Notes: generated from the letters alone by a model not told the origin. A DNA stretch of 64,000 nucleotides from Acinetobacter sp. ANC 4169 (GCF_002135355.1 NZ_NEGE01000013.1:1-64000); one strand, 5' to 3'. Positions 37,243 to 46,674 are shown, counted from the stretch's first letter. A program made the numbers and translations.

Positions 37243-37716
37243 TCAGCGATTCGGCACCAACATATAACGCCCATTTTCAAAAATCCAATAAGTGCCTGTC
37301 GGCGGTGCAGGTAAACCCAAACGTTGCCAATCACTGATAAAGGTGGTGCTTGAACTTTCAATGCGGGCCGTTCTCGGATCTCCATTCACCCAGCTATAGC
37401 TTTGAGAGTTTTGTGTAATGGTCGTAGGTGCCTGATATTGAATGCTAACGCCATTCTGAATAGTCGGATAATTCTGATGATGCGGTGGACGCTGCGGATA
37501 ATTCGGATAGTGCTGTGGATAATGTTGCTGCTGATGAGGATAGTTATTTTGAGGATAACTGTTTTGTGGATAATGATTTTGCGGATAGTAGGGACGAGGT
37601 TGATACTTGGTGGTATCTACCCCCCGATAATTTGACCAGCGATTTTCCGCCTGCGTTGTTGCAGAAGCTCCCAAGAGCACCATGCCACTCAAAGCACAAA
37701 GAACTGCTAATTTCAT
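37243..37716 (-). CDS. Exported protein with a Tyr-Pro-Gln-Asn repeat region
   Basis: Starting at MKLAVLCAL gives 157 residues with a clear signal peptide (cleavage near TQA/EN). The middle holds about nine short repeats of the form YPQNxYPQN and PHHQ (residues about 45-85), very rich in Tyr, Pro, Gln, Asn and His, followed by a more ordered C-terminal domain of about 60 residues. Such low-complexity segments occur in surface or periplasmic proteins; no function can be assigned. Convergent with psiE. Confidence 0.7.
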   Translation of the reverse strand: MKLAVLCALSGMVLLGASATTQAENRWSNYRGVDTTKYQPRPYYPQNHYPQNSYPQNNYPHQQQHYPQHYPNYPQRPPHHQNYPTIQNGVSIQYQAPTTITQNSQSYSWVNGDPRTARIESSSTTFISDWQRLGLPAPPTGTYWIFENGRYMLVPNR

Positions 37717-37885
37717 AAGAGCCACCAAACATACGATATAAAACTTATTTTAATCCCTAGTTTAGGATAAAAAATGAATAAAAAAACAGCAAATGCAAAG
37801 TTTTGTAAATTAAATATTTCGCTGATTTTCTCTTCAGACAGATCTCGGCTCAAATCATGAATATGTTAAAATACTGTTTTTTATT

Positions 37886-38350
37886 ATGGGATCAAACAAA
37901 GTGTCTGATTTAAGTTTTGACCGCCTACATCAATTCTTTTGCAAGGTTCCAAGTATTCAAGAATCTTTAATTAATGCTTATGGTTCAGATGGTCAACATG
38001 CCTGGTGGTTTAAATTTCAAATCAATATTGAACATCCACTGGCATGGCAAACCGTACAGGAACTGGGTCATGTATTGAATTACATTTCCAAGAATGAACG
38101 TTTACCGACACAGTTTTTACCCGTATCTCCACCACCTTATATGAATGGTGAAGCCAAAGACTTTTTGGCTTGGGTGATTCAATGCAACCATCCAGATTTC
38201 TCACCCGATGTCGTTTGTGACTGGTTAGAAGCGCGTTTACCGCAGCCAATCGAAGACGAAAGCCAATGGAAAATTAAAACGGATTTAAAAGAACTGGATA
38301 AAATGAAAGATGCCGATTTGGATAAACTCGTTCCACCGAATCCGCAATAA
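37886..38350 (+). CDS. Conserved-looking hypothetical protein
   Basis: 154 residues, cytosolic, acidic, with Trp-rich segments (HAWWFKF, DFLAWVI, DWLEARL) and a Lys/Asp-rich tail. I do not recognise the family. The start is uncertain: ATG at 37886 has no ribosome site, and GTG at 37901 would give MSDLSFDRL as N terminus. The gene is otherwise well formed and stands alone. Confidence 0.7.
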   Translation: MGSNKVSDLSFDRLHQFFCKVPSIQESLINAYGSDGQHAWWFKFQINIEHPLAWQTVQELGHVLNYISKNERLPTQFLPVSPPPYMNGEAKDFLAWVIQCNHPDFSPDVVCDWLEARLPQPIEDESQWKIKTDLKELDKMKDADLDKLVPPNPQ

Positions 38351-38372
38351 TAAAAAAGCGCGTAATGCGCTT
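38351..38372 (-). terminator. Terminator-like hairpin
   Basis: AAGCGC-GTAAT-GCGCTT is followed by TTTTTT on the minus strand only, so it fits a transcript coming from the phospholipase D-like gene across the repeats. Confidence 0.55.
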
Positions 38373-38602
38373 AGTAATCTCCCTAAATCCCTCTTTTTCA
38401 AAGAGGGACTTTCCTTCTATCTTATTAATATTTAAATAAAATAGTTCCTCCCTTCATCAAAGGGTGAGAAGCACTGCTTCGCAAGGAGGGATTCAAAATA
38501 ATTGCAATTTATTTTTCACCTCTCCCTAGCCCTCTCCTAAAAGGAGAGGGAACTCCTTCTCCCTCTGGGATGAGGAATATATTCCGCAAGGGAATGAGGG
38601 AC
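38373..38602. repeat. Block of CCCTCTTT/AAAGAGGG-type and related repeats
   Basis: This 230-bp block has no gene. It contains TCCCTCTTTTTCAAAGAGGGA near 38390-38410, CTCCCTTCAT...AAGGAGGGA enclosing a GAAGC-ACT-GCTTC hairpin (38468-38480), CCTCTCCTAAAAGGAGAGG near 38532, and GAGGAATATATTCCGCAAG at 38572-38590, the last identical to a word in the 8541-8560 array. Several repeat families have thus nested in one intergenic site. Confidence 0.75.
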
Positions 38603-40066
38603 TTAAAACGTCGACAACCCGCTCCACTCCATAAAACGGTAAATCAGATATTTCAGTTTCGATTCATCTGCATATTGACGGTAATCGACACTCATATTTT
38701 TACCATCCAGATTCGACCAAGCGGTATCAAAATAAGCTTGAGCATCGGTAAACACTGGCGCTTGTGATGAACCGACCACGCGTAAATTGGTTTCCAGATT
38801 ATAGTTTTTAATGTTCCGTGCAGTGAAATTGGCGGAACCCAGAATCAAGTCAGACTGCTGTGCATATGATTTAATGATCATCTTGCTATGGCATTGTTCA
38901 CCTTGGGTATTACACCAACGTACAGGCACACCCGCATCATTCAATTCAGAGGCGACTTGCCGGTTGGGAATGCCATTTTTCTTACGCCCAAACGCATCCT
39001 TATTCGGATCCAGCAGAACCCGGACTTTAACTCCACGTTCATGCGCTGCAATCAGGGCTTTCACAATATGCCGTTCAGACAAGTAGAACATGGCCAGATC
39101 AATCTGCTCTTTAGGTTTAGCGGTCTCAATCAGTTTGAGTGTTGCATCGTAAATCGCTTTTTCTGTCAGGACCTGAACCTGGGGTAAAGATTTTTCAGCT
39201 TCAAATTCACCCACAATCACCATCGGAATATCGCCTTTGGACATCCGGCCCACCGCCTGCTCGGTCTTCAAGACATCAATGGCTGTATTCCCCGATACCA
39301 GCAAGGCAACGTTGGAATGACGGGAACTGCCATCATGCGGATTGGCAGAAGTCACCAATGCTTTCCAGCCCTGTGCCGTATCGACCACCAGGGTTTTACG
39401 GTGATTGGCCTTAAAATTAAACAGGTTAAAGTAGCTGCGCAGGGTAATTTTTTCCTTCCCAAACGGATTGTTTAACCAGCCTTTTTCAGGATTATTGCCG
39501 GCATCCTGACAACAGAGATACCAAAAGCCAGACCATAATGGATTGGATGCGCGTAACGGTCTTAAATCCGTTTCAATCACATCAATACCTGCATTACGCA
39601 ACTGACGATAATGCTCGGGTGCAAGACCACCATAAACAGAATTAATCGGGTCGGTAATCACCTTAATTTCAATATTTGGCTGCACCCCACGTTTTAAAAT
39701 CAGGGCATCGGTGAGTTGTTGCGCCAGTGTTCGATGGGGCAGCGTCGACTCCCCGACTTCACTATTGAATAAAAACATGTCCAGCACAATGGTACTTTGT
39801 GCCTCATCAATCATTTTTAACATTTCATTAAAAATATGATGGTCTTGCTGCTGTTTTCCACTCGCGTCCAGATAGGTTTGGTCTGCAATAAACTTCACCT
39901 CGGCATGCCGCAACTTACCACTAAAATCCAGGCCTTCCGGCAAGGGTTTATAGGTATGATAAATGGCCGATGAGAGATATCCCAAAGCCAGCAAACCGAT
40001 AATCACACTGACATAACGACGGCGTGACCAATTCAATTTCTGATGAATTCGTTGAAAAATACGCAT
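38603..40066 (-). CDS. Phospholipase D family protein (cardiolipin-synthase-like)
   Basis: 487 residues: one N-terminal membrane anchor (about 18-36) then two PLD half-domains. The first HKD motif is intact (NHRKTLVVD, His222, Lys224, Asp229). In the second, CHSKMIIKS, the Asp position is Ser400, although His393 and Lys395 remain. Family members hydrolyse or transfer phosphatidyl groups; cardiolipin synthesis or a secreted-type phospholipase are both possible. The gene is monocistronic and the repeat block follows. Confidence 0.88.
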   Translation of the reverse strand: MRIFQRIHQKLNWSRRRYVSVIIGLLALGYLSSAIYHTYKPLPEGLDFSGKLRHAEVKFIADQTYLDASGKQQQDHHIFNEMLKMIDEAQSTIVLDMFLFNSEVGESTLPHRTLAQQLTDALILKRGVQPNIEIKVITDPINSVYGGLAPEHYRQLRNAGIDVIETDLRPLRASNPLWSGFWYLCCQDAGNNPEKGWLNNPFGKEKITLRSYFNLFNFKANHRKTLVVDTAQGWKALVTSANPHDGSSRHSNVALLVSGNTAIDVLKTEQAVGRMSKGDIPMVIVGEFEAEKSLPQVQVLTEKAIYDATLKLIETAKPKEQIDLAMFYLSERHIVKALIAAHERGVKVRVLLDPNKDAFGRKKNGIPNRQVASELNDAGVPVRWCNTQGEQCHSKMIIKSYAQQSDLILGSANFTARNIKNYNLETNLRVVGSSQAPVFTDAQAYFDTAWSNLDGKNMSVDYRQYADESKLKYLIYRFMEWSGLSTF

Positions 40067-40070
40067 AACA

Positions 40071-40106
40071 AAAAACCTAGTCCAATGCCATCAGACTAGG
40101 TTTTAT
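40071..40106. terminator. Terminator between the receptor and PLD genes
   Basis: AAAACCTAGTC and GACTAGGTTTT (11 bp) with an 11-nt loop; A/T runs on both sides. On the minus strand it ends the znuD-like transcript. Confidence 0.85.
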
Positions 40107-40172
40107 TGCTTGATTTATCAAGAGGATTTCTGTGATGCCAGTTGAAACTGGCATATCCTGCCCAGCTTCAGC

Positions 40173-42230
40173 TTAAAAACCGAATTCCAAACCGACAGTA
40201 AAGTTACGCCCCACTTGCGGAATATTGGGCAGGAATGATGCATGCGAATAGACCTGTTCATCCAGCAGGTTATTGGCTTTGAAATAGACGCGGTAATCAT
40301 TGCGATCTTTCAATTGACCGGCATAAGACAGCCCCACATTCAGCATGTTATAGCCATCGGTTTCTTGTTCATAACTGGCAATCTTGCCCTGATTAAACAC
40401 ATGGTAATACTCAGCCAAACCTGACCAGTGATCATCAAAACTTGCATCCACTTTTGTACCGAGGCGGCCTGCCGGAACACGCGGTGCATTTTCACTGTCA
40501 ATTTTGCCACGGACATAATCGCCAAACACACCCAGTTTATAAGTATCGCTTAAGGCATAAGAAGCTTCTGCTTCAGCGCCATAGAACTTGGCCTTGTCCT
40601 GGGTATATTCAACCAGGCGAAAATCTTTAAAATTATCCAGGGTCTGGGCATAAATATAGTTATCAAACCAGTTGTGATAGACATGCACATGGTAATCAAA
40701 CTTATCCTGCTCATAATGCAGACCAAGCTCCAGATTGTTGGATTTTTCTGCAGCTAAATTTTCATTGCCACGTTCATAAGTGTTGGTCGCGAAATGCTTG
40801 CCATTGGCATATAGTTCTTGCGCCAAAGGTAAACGTTCTTGATGAGAGCCAACCAGCGACAATTTATAACTCGGTGCAAATTCCCAGTTCACGGCGCCTG
40901 AATAAGAGAAACCATAATCATCAAAATCTTTTTTGTTCGAATCAATCGCAATTTTCTGCTGATCTAAACGTGCGCCCAGTTCCACATGAACATCATTAAA
41001 CTGCTTATGCTCTAAGGCAAACAGGCTCCACTTTTGGGTTTTGGTCGGATCAAGTAAAGATTCTTCGCCAGTAATATTTAGCTTTTGCTGATTATACTGC
41101 CCACCGATAACCCCTTCCCAGTTGGCAATAGGATGATGCAGCAGTTCTAAACGTGCATCATAGCCTTGGCTCTTGAAAGTCGTGGCAATATTATCTTCTT
41201 CAATTTCATCATGTTTATAGTCGGTATAACTGGCATGGGCGCGAAGCTTTTGAAATCCTGCAAATGGTTCAGACAATTCCGTACGTAAATCATAACGTTC
41301 TGATTTTAAATCGACCCATGGCCCAGCGGCATGAGCGTGTTCTTCATCATGATCATGTCCATCATGGTTCAGCACATGGCCTGCATGGTCGCCACAAAAA
41401 AGTTCGTTATCATGCGGATGACAATCTTCATATTCATGGCTATGTCCCGGCAAACCATACTGGTCCTGACGGTTGCTATATGAAATCCCGCTAAAACCGC
41501 GGTCGTGAATCCAGGATAAACCCACATTTACCGTTTCGCCTTTTGCAAAAGTATTGTCTACACGACGTTCTTTTTCACCCTCATGAACATAATCTGGCGC
41601 AATATAACTGTTGGCATCCCGTTTTGATCCTTCAACACGTAAAGCCACTTGATCAGTTAAAGCAACCGTAGCACCAGCGCTCGCCAGTTTTTCATCACTA
41701 CCCGAGTTATAGCGTAAGCCCACCTGACCTTCATAACCCTTTTCAGGCATTTGGGTGGGAATCTTATTATCTGTGACATTCACTAGCCCACCCACTGTTC
41801 CTGCGCTATACAGCAAAGTCGAGGGTCCACGAATGATTTCAACCTGTTTCGCCAAAATAGGATCAACAGTTACTGCATGGTCTGGTGAAAGCGTGGATAC
41901 ATCTGCTGTTTCAGAAGCATGTTGCAAGACTTTAACGCGTGCGCCATCCTGTCCGCGAATTACCGGACGGCTTGAACCTGAACCATACTGGTTTGAAGAT
42001 ACTCCAAGCTCACCTGTCAAAGCATCACCAATGGTCGTGCCACCTTCGGCAAGCTTTTTGTGATCAATCACTTGATCGGCTACTGCAAAATCTGCAGCCG
42101 ACTGGACTAAAGGATGTGCCTGCAATTTAAGGGTGGCGAGTTGTTGAGTTTGAGAATCCTCATCAGCAAAAACAGCCGGGGCAATAACAGCAAAAATAGA
42201 CAGGGTAATTAAATTCTTATGAAAAAGCAT
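40173..42230 (-). CDS. znuD: TonB-dependent zinc receptor, ZnuD-like
   Basis: 685-residue outer-membrane receptor: signal peptide to about residue 22 (VFA/DE), plug domain to about 160 with RGQDGARVKVLQH, and a C-terminal barrel ending in EFGF. An extracellular loop at about 263-300 is packed with His and Asp (HSHEYEDCHPHD, HDGHDHDEEHAH), a metal-capture loop like that of ZnuD. A Zur-type palindrome overlaps the promoter 32 bp upstream. Together these support zinc import under zinc limitation. Monocistronic. Confidence 0.92.
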   Translation of the reverse strand: MLFHKNLITLSIFAVIAPAVFADEDSQTQQLATLKLQAHPLVQSAADFAVADQVIDHKKLAEGGTTIGDALTGELGVSSNQYGSGSSRPVIRGQDGARVKVLQHASETADVSTLSPDHAVTVDPILAKQVEIIRGPSTLLYSAGTVGGLVNVTDNKIPTQMPEKGYEGQVGLRYNSGSDEKLASAGATVALTDQVALRVEGSKRDANSYIAPDYVHEGEKERRVDNTFAKGETVNVGLSWIHDRGFSGISYSNRQDQYGLPGHSHEYEDCHPHDNELFCGDHAGHVLNHDGHDHDEEHAHAAGPWVDLKSERYDLRTELSEPFAGFQKLRAHASYTDYKHDEIEEDNIATTFKSQGYDARLELLHHPIANWEGVIGGQYNQQKLNITGEESLLDPTKTQKWSLFALEHKQFNDVHVELGARLDQQKIAIDSNKKDFDDYGFSYSGAVNWEFAPSYKLSLVGSHQERLPLAQELYANGKHFATNTYERGNENLAAEKSNNLELGLHYEQDKFDYHVHVYHNWFDNYIYAQTLDNFKDFRLVEYTQDKAKFYGAEAEASYALSDTYKLGVFGDYVRGKIDSENAPRVPAGRLGTKVDASFDDHWSGLAEYYHVFNQGKIASYEQETDGYNMLNVGLSYAGQLKDRNDYRVYFKANNLLDEQVYSHASFLPNIPQVGRNFTVGLEFGF

Positions 42231-42261
42231 GGAACGGACTCAAGGCTGCGATTTTTGAATT

Positions 42262-42278
42262 ATGTTATATTATAACAT
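42262..42278 (-). promoter_or_regulatory. Zur box
   Basis: ATGTTATATTATAACAT is a 17-bp palindrome with a single central base, matching the known Zur consensus core ATGTTATAnTATAACAT. The TATAAT inside it could be the -10 element of the receptor gene, so Zur binding would block transcription. The DUF4184 gene starts 99 bp to the other side and could share the control. Confidence 0.9.
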
Positions 42279-42376
42279 TTCATTTTTTTTTGCAATAAAA
42301 AACATTTCATTTCTGATGCTTGAGTTAAACTATTTCAAGTTCTATTCCATAATGATTAATCCTTAAATAATTTTAG

Positions 42377-43156
42377 ATGCCTTTTACCTTATCTCACGCG
42401 GTACTTGCCCCACCTATTTCCAAACTTACTGGAAATCGATTGCCCATAGCTGCCCTAGCGATAGGAACCATGGTGCCGGATTTATTTCGTTTATTTACCA
42501 ATGCCGATTACAACGGCTCGCATCAATGGTCTGGCTTGATTATTCCAGATTTATTAGTGGGGCTGCTGTTCTGTCTGATTTGGTATAGCCTTTACCGCCC
42601 AATGCTGTTCGCATTTTTCGGCTTAAACAAACCATTAAATATCCAAAGCCTTAATCGTTTTTGCGGTTTTATGCTCAGTATGATGGCTGCTATTTTAATT
42701 GGAACAACAACACATATCCTTTGGGATGGACTCACCCATGTCGATTTTCGGACTTTTGCATTTAAAAATTTTTTGATGCAGCCTGTAAATCTGTTGGATC
42801 ACAGCTATCCTTTACACCGCGTGTTACAAATTGGGCTATCTGCTCTAGCGCTACCGGTTTTAGGCTGGATGATTTACCGCCACCACTGCCAATACCGCAG
42901 TGCTGATGCTGTCAATCAAAATATCAAATGCTATGTTTATGCTTGGTCTGCACTTTCACTACTGGCAGGCATTGCCAGTTATGTTTATTTTGCTGAAAGC
43001 ATATATTCTGAAGCCTTTGTTCATGATTTATATAGCTATGTCGGCAAAGCGATTAATTATTTTTTTCGGGCATTATTAGCGACATTTACAGGGGGCAGCC
43101 TCATTTTCCTGATCTTAAAATCAAGCACAGATATTTTCTCTAAATCATCGGCCTAA
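42377..43156 (+). CDS. DUF4184 family integral membrane protein
   Basis: 259 residues with the DUF4184 opening MPFTLSHAVLAPP and the segment MVPDLFRLF. About five or six membrane helices. The conserved HxxxxP and D residues near the N terminus and TTHILWDGLTH in the middle are reminiscent of the YdjM-like predicted membrane metal-dependent hydrolases. Function unknown. Divergent from the znuD-like gene. Confidence 0.82.
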   Translation: MPFTLSHAVLAPPISKLTGNRLPIAALAIGTMVPDLFRLFTNADYNGSHQWSGLIIPDLLVGLLFCLIWYSLYRPMLFAFFGLNKPLNIQSLNRFCGFMLSMMAAILIGTTTHILWDGLTHVDFRTFAFKNFLMQPVNLLDHSYPLHRVLQIGLSALALPVLGWMIYRHHCQYRSADAVNQNIKCYVYAWSALSLLAGIASYVYFAESIYSEAFVHDLYSYVGKAINYFFRALLATFTGGSLIFLILKSSTDIFSKSSA

Positions 43157-43210
43157 GCTGTTTTTGCCCTTTTGCAGCATGCTTTTTTATTGTTTTAAGC
43201 TGAAGTCCTT

Positions 43211-43239
43211 GTGACAAAATAACCAAAAAGAGGCATAAT
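43211..43239 (+). promoter_or_regulatory. Probable sigma-70 promoter of aspS
   Basis: GTGACA (43211-43216) and CATAAT (43234-43239) are separated by 17 bp, leaving a leader of about 70 nt before the aspS ATG. Confidence 0.45.
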
Positions 43240-43314
43240 CTCCCATTCGAATAAAAGCAGTACGCTGTTTACGTATGTGCTTTCCTTAACCCATATAGTT
43301 GGATTTCTAACGCT

Positions 43315-45105
43315 ATGATGCGAACTCATTACTGCGGCTCTCTTACTGAAGCCCAAATTGACCAAACCGTAACATTATGCGGTTGGGTACACCGTCGCCG
43401 TGACCACGGTGGTGTAATCTTCCTTGACATGCGCGACCGTGACGGTCTAGTTCAAGTGGTTATTGACCCAGATACTCCTGAAGCATTCGCAACTGCGGAC
43501 AAATCACGTTCAGAATTCGTATTAAAAATTACAGGCCGTGTACGTCGTCGTTATGCAGGTACTGAAAACGCGAATATCACTAGCGGTCAAATCGAAGTTC
43601 TTGGTAAAGAAATCGAAGTTCTTGCTGCGTCAGAAACTCCGCCATTCCCATTAAATGACGAAAACACAAATATTTCTGAAGAAGTACGTTTGAAATACCG
43701 TTTCCTGGACATCCGTCGTCCAGAAATGTTAGATCGCCTACGTTTCCGTTCTAAATTAACCAACCTGATTCGTAACTACTTCGAAGAAAATGGTTTCTTA
43801 GACGTTGAAACTCCGATCTTGACCCGTGCGACACCTGAAGGCGCACGTGACTATTTAGTGCCAAGTCGTGTCTCTAACGGTAGCTTCTACGCACTTCCAC
43901 AATCTCCACAGCTGTTCAAACAGTTGTTGATGGTTGGTGGTATTGATCGTTACTACCAAATTGCTAAATGTTTCCGTGATGAAGACTTACGTGCTGACCG
44001 TCAGCCCGAATTCACCCAAATCGACGTTGAAACATCGTTCATGAGTGACGATGACATCATGGATTTAATGGAACGTTTAACTGTTAAGATGTTCAAAGAA
44101 CTTCTAAACGTTGAATTCGACAAATTCCCGCGTATGACTTACGCAGATGCAATGCGCGACTATGCATCTGACAAACCGGATATGCGTATTCCTTTGAAAC
44201 TTGTTGACGTTGCAGACATGATGCAAGACGTTGAGTTCAAAGTATTTGCAGGCCCTGCTAAAGATCCTAAAGGCCGTATTGTTGCACTTCGCGTTCCAGG
44301 TGCTGGCGCGCTTCCACGTAGCCAGATTGACGAATACACTAAATTCGTGGGTATCTACGGTGCGAAAGGCTTGGCTTACATTAAAGTCAACGAACTTGAA
44401 AAAGGTATCGAAGGTCTTCAGTCTCCAATCGTTAAATTCATCGAGCCAATCGTGCTTGATTTGTTGAAACGTGTTGGTGCTGAAAATGGCGATATCGTCT
44501 TCTTTGGTGCGGACAAAGCCAAAGTTGTAAATGATGCAATGGGTGCTTTACGTATTAAAGTCGGTCACGACATGAAATTGGCGACTTGCGAGTGGGCTCC
44601 ACTTTGGGTTGTTGACTTCCCTATGTTCGAAGAAACTGATGATGGTAAATGGACTTCTGTTCACCACCCATTCACGCTTCCAAAATCAAGCGTTGAAGAA
44701 GTGAAAAACAACCCAGGTGCAGCATTGTCTGTTGCTTACGATATGGTATTGAACGGTACTGAAATCGGTGGTGGTTCACTTCGTATCTTCAACCTTGAAA
44801 TGCAAAAAGCGATCTTTGAAGCGCTTGGCATTGGTGAAGAAGAAGCAGAAGAGAAATTCAGCTTCTTGCTTAACGCGTTGAAATTCGGTGCGCCTCCTCA
44901 CGGTGGTTTAGCATTCGGTCTTGATCGTCTTGTAATGTTGATGACTGGTGCATCTTCAATCCGTGACGTGATTGCATTCCCGAAAACTAAAACTGCGGAA
45001 TGTCCTTTAACTCAAGCGCCTGCGCCAGTTGAAGCGAACCAATTGCGTGACCTTGGTATTCGTTTACGCGAAAAACCTAAAGCTGAAACTAAAGCAGAAG
45101 CTTAA
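43315..45105 (+). CDS. aspS: Aspartyl-tRNA synthetase AspS
   Basis: Class II aminoacyl-tRNA synthetase, 596 residues: N-terminal OB-fold anticodon-binding domain ([15 protein letters not shown]), motif 2 [16 protein letters not shown], the bacterial GAD insertion domain in the middle, and motif 3 [13 protein letters not shown] near the C terminus. Codon use is strongly biased, as in highly expressed genes. The 3' end and terminator are duplicated in tandem just downstream. In Acinetobacter aspS marks one end of the OC locus. Confidence 0.98.
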   Translation: MMRTHYCGSLTEAQIDQTVTLCGWVHRRRDHGGVIFLDMRDRDGLVQVVIDPDTPEAFATADKSRSEFVLKITGRVRRRYAGTENANITSGQIEVLGKEIEVLAASETPPFPLNDENTNISEEVRLKYRFLDIRRPEMLDRLRFRSKLTNLIRNYFEENGFLDVETPILTRATPEGARDYLVPSRVSNGSFYALPQSPQLFKQLLMVGGIDRYYQIAKCFRDEDLRADRQPEFTQIDVETSFMSDDDIMDLMERLTVKMFKELLNVEFDKFPRMTYADAMRDYASDKPDMRIPLKLVDVADMMQDVEFKVFAGPAKDPKGRIVALRVPGAGALPRSQIDEYTKFVGIYGAKGLAYIKVNELEKGIEGLQSPIVKFIEPIVLDLLKRVGAENGDIVFFGADKAKVVNDAMGALRIKVGHDMKLATCEWAPLWVVDFPMFEETDDGKWTSVHHPFTLPKSSVEEVKNNPGAALSVAYDMVLNGTEIGGGSLRIFNLEMQKAIFEALGIGEEEAEEKFSFLLNALKFGAPPHGGLAFGLDRLVMLMTGASSIRDVIAFPKTKTAECPLTQAPAPVEANQLRDLGIRLREKPKAETKAEA

Positions 45106-45124
45106 TTCTTCTTTAGCGAGCAAT

Positions 45125-45153
45125 AAAAAACCCTGCATAAAGCAGGGTTTTTT
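45125..45153 (+). terminator. aspS terminator, copy 1
   Basis: AAAAAACCCTGC-ATAAA-GCAGGGTTTTTT, 20 bp past the stop codon. Confidence 0.9.
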
Positions 45154-45197
45154 ATTGCTCGCTAAAGCAGAAGCTTAATTCTTCTTTAGCGAGCAAT

Positions 45198-45226
45198 AAA
45201 AAACCCTGCTTTATGCAGGGTTTTTT
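45198..45226 (+). terminator. aspS terminator, copy 2
   Basis: AAAAAACCCTGC-TTTAT-GCAGGGTTTTTT, the second copy, with the loop reverse-complemented. Confidence 0.9.
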
Positions 45227-45283
45227 ATTGCTTCAAAAATAGAATAAACAATGATTAAAATTTTGATGATTTTTGATAATAGT

Positions 45284-45316
45284 TTCTTAAACGCTATATG
45301 CTATCCTGTTTAAGAA
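45284..45316. promoter_or_regulatory. Inverted repeat upstream of the OC-locus acyltransferase
   Basis: TTCTTAAAC (45284-45292) and GTTTAAGAA (45308-45316) are perfect 9-bp inverted arms with 15 bp between. The gap 45240-45468 also holds three AGACTCT words (near 45370, 45411 and, inverted, 45449). They could be operator sites; no regulator is known. Confidence 0.35.
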
Positions 45317-45468
45317 TTGAACCCATGTGTACAATATTACATTGATTTAATTGCTTATATTTTGTTCTTAAGACTCTCTTCTTTTTTGATCAGTTCTATC
45401 TTAGATTTTTAGACTCTTGCCAAAATTCTAATCCAGCCTCATATCTTAAGAGTCTATTCTAACAAATC

Positions 45469-46335
45469 ATGTATTTCATTCTAAAAGTTTTAGCCTTGCT
45501 ACCTTTACCCATTTTGCAAAATCTGGCCTGCTTTGTAGCATGGTTACTGTGTATAAGAAATTCATCCTTTAAACGCATAACTTGTATTAATTTAAAGCTT
45601 GCTTATCCAGAATTGACAGCGGCACAAAGATCAAAACTGCTCCATGACAGTATTCGAAGCCAATGCTTAAGCTATGTAGAATGCATTAAATGCTGGGGTA
45701 TGTCGCCCTGTTATAGCTTAAACTTACTGAAAAATATCAATGGTGAAGATGTCTTAACTGAGGCGCTAGCAAATAAAAAGGGTGTGATTGTGGTGGTTCC
45801 TCATTTTGGTAACTGGGAACTCTTGAATGCCTGGCTCTGCACTCATACTCAGCCAATGATTATGTATAAGCCGAATAAGATAAAAGGCATTAACCGCTAT
45901 ATTTTAGAATCGCGTCAAAAGACCAATGCAGTATTAGTGCCAGCCGATGAAACTGGTGTACGTGCTATCTTCAAACACTTAAAGCAAGGTGGCCTTACCG
46001 TCATTCTTCCCGATCATTTACCTAAACCTTCGGGAGGAATTTATGCTCATTTTTTTCAGCAAAATACCTTATCCGCCACCATTGTTTCTAAATTGGCATA
46101 TAAAACTCAGTGCAATGTAATTGGTTTAAGCTGTATAAGAAATCCTGATACCTCCAGTTTTGCTGTTCAATGTGTTCCCCTATCCACTGAGATTTTATCA
46201 AAAGATCTGCAAAAAAGTGTGGAATGCTTAAATCAGGAAATGGAGCTCATGATTACAAAAATGCCGGAGCAATATATCTGGTCTTATAAACGTTTTAGAA
46301 ATTGTTATGGAAACGTTAACCCCTATAGAGTTTAA
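45469..46335 (+). CDS. LpxL-family lipid A acyltransferase
   Basis: 288-residue inner-membrane acyltransferase of the LpxL/HtrB family, with one N-terminal hydrophobic helix and the catalytic HxxxxE motif as HFGNWE (His112, Glu117), followed by a substrate-binding region with LPDHLPKPSGG. It would add a secondary acyl chain to lipid A or a related glycolipid; which chain and position cannot be told. At the aspS edge of the LOS outer-core locus this is a sensible partner for core synthesis. Confidence 0.85.
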   Translation: MYFILKVLALLPLPILQNLACFVAWLLCIRNSSFKRITCINLKLAYPELTAAQRSKLLHDSIRSQCLSYVECIKCWGMSPCYSLNLLKNINGEDVLTEALANKKGVIVVVPHFGNWELLNAWLCTHTQPMIMYKPNKIKGINRYILESRQKTNAVLVPADETGVRAIFKHLKQGGLTVILPDHLPKPSGGIYAHFFQQNTLSATIVSKLAYKTQCNVIGLSCIRNPDTSSFAVQCVPLSTEILSKDLQKSVECLNQEMELMITKMPEQYIWSYKRFRNCYGNVNPYRV

Positions 46336-46455
46336 ACGTGTATTTCCCTTCACATCTTGAATTAGGTCAGCCGAACACTCAAATGGAATGAATTGAGATT
46401 GATGGTTGCTAATGGCATAATAGCCCTGTTTTTCCATTATTGAGTTAAGCAAGCT

Positions 46456-46674
46456 ATGGCTATGCGTCCTGCTGTTCGTAATCGTGGCATCATGATCATT
46501 GTGTTCTCTATCGCGCAATGGCTTTTCATGCGTTACATTTTGGCCAATGGCTTATTTAACATGGATACCAATGAACGCATTCTTTATTTTTGTGTAAGTA
46601 GTTTAGGTGGGGCCTTACTTATTTTTGTCGGCTTGATTTATATGGTATTGAAGGGTAATCCGGATAAGGAATAA
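46456..46674 (+). CDS. Small two-helix membrane protein
   Basis: 72 residues with two hydrophobic helices (about 12-32 and 45-66) and a basic N terminus, so probably both ends are cytoplasmic. It follows the acyltransferase by 120 bp on the same strand. No family recognised. Confidence 0.65.
   Translation: MAMRPAVRNRGIMIIVFSIAQWLFMRYILANGLFNMDTNERILYFCVSSLGGALLIFVGLIYMVLKGNPDKE

Larger units (their letters stand above)
45089..45234. repeat. 73-bp tandem duplication of the aspS end and terminator, loop inverted
   Basis: Copy 1 (45089-45161) contains the last aspS codons, stop and terminator; copy 2 (45162-45234) repeats it. The only differences are the hairpin loop, ATAAA in copy 1 and its reverse complement TTTAT in copy 2, and the final two bases. 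Around the first hairpin, 26-bp arms (45111-45136 and 45142-45167) are perfectly inverted. Confidence 0.95.
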
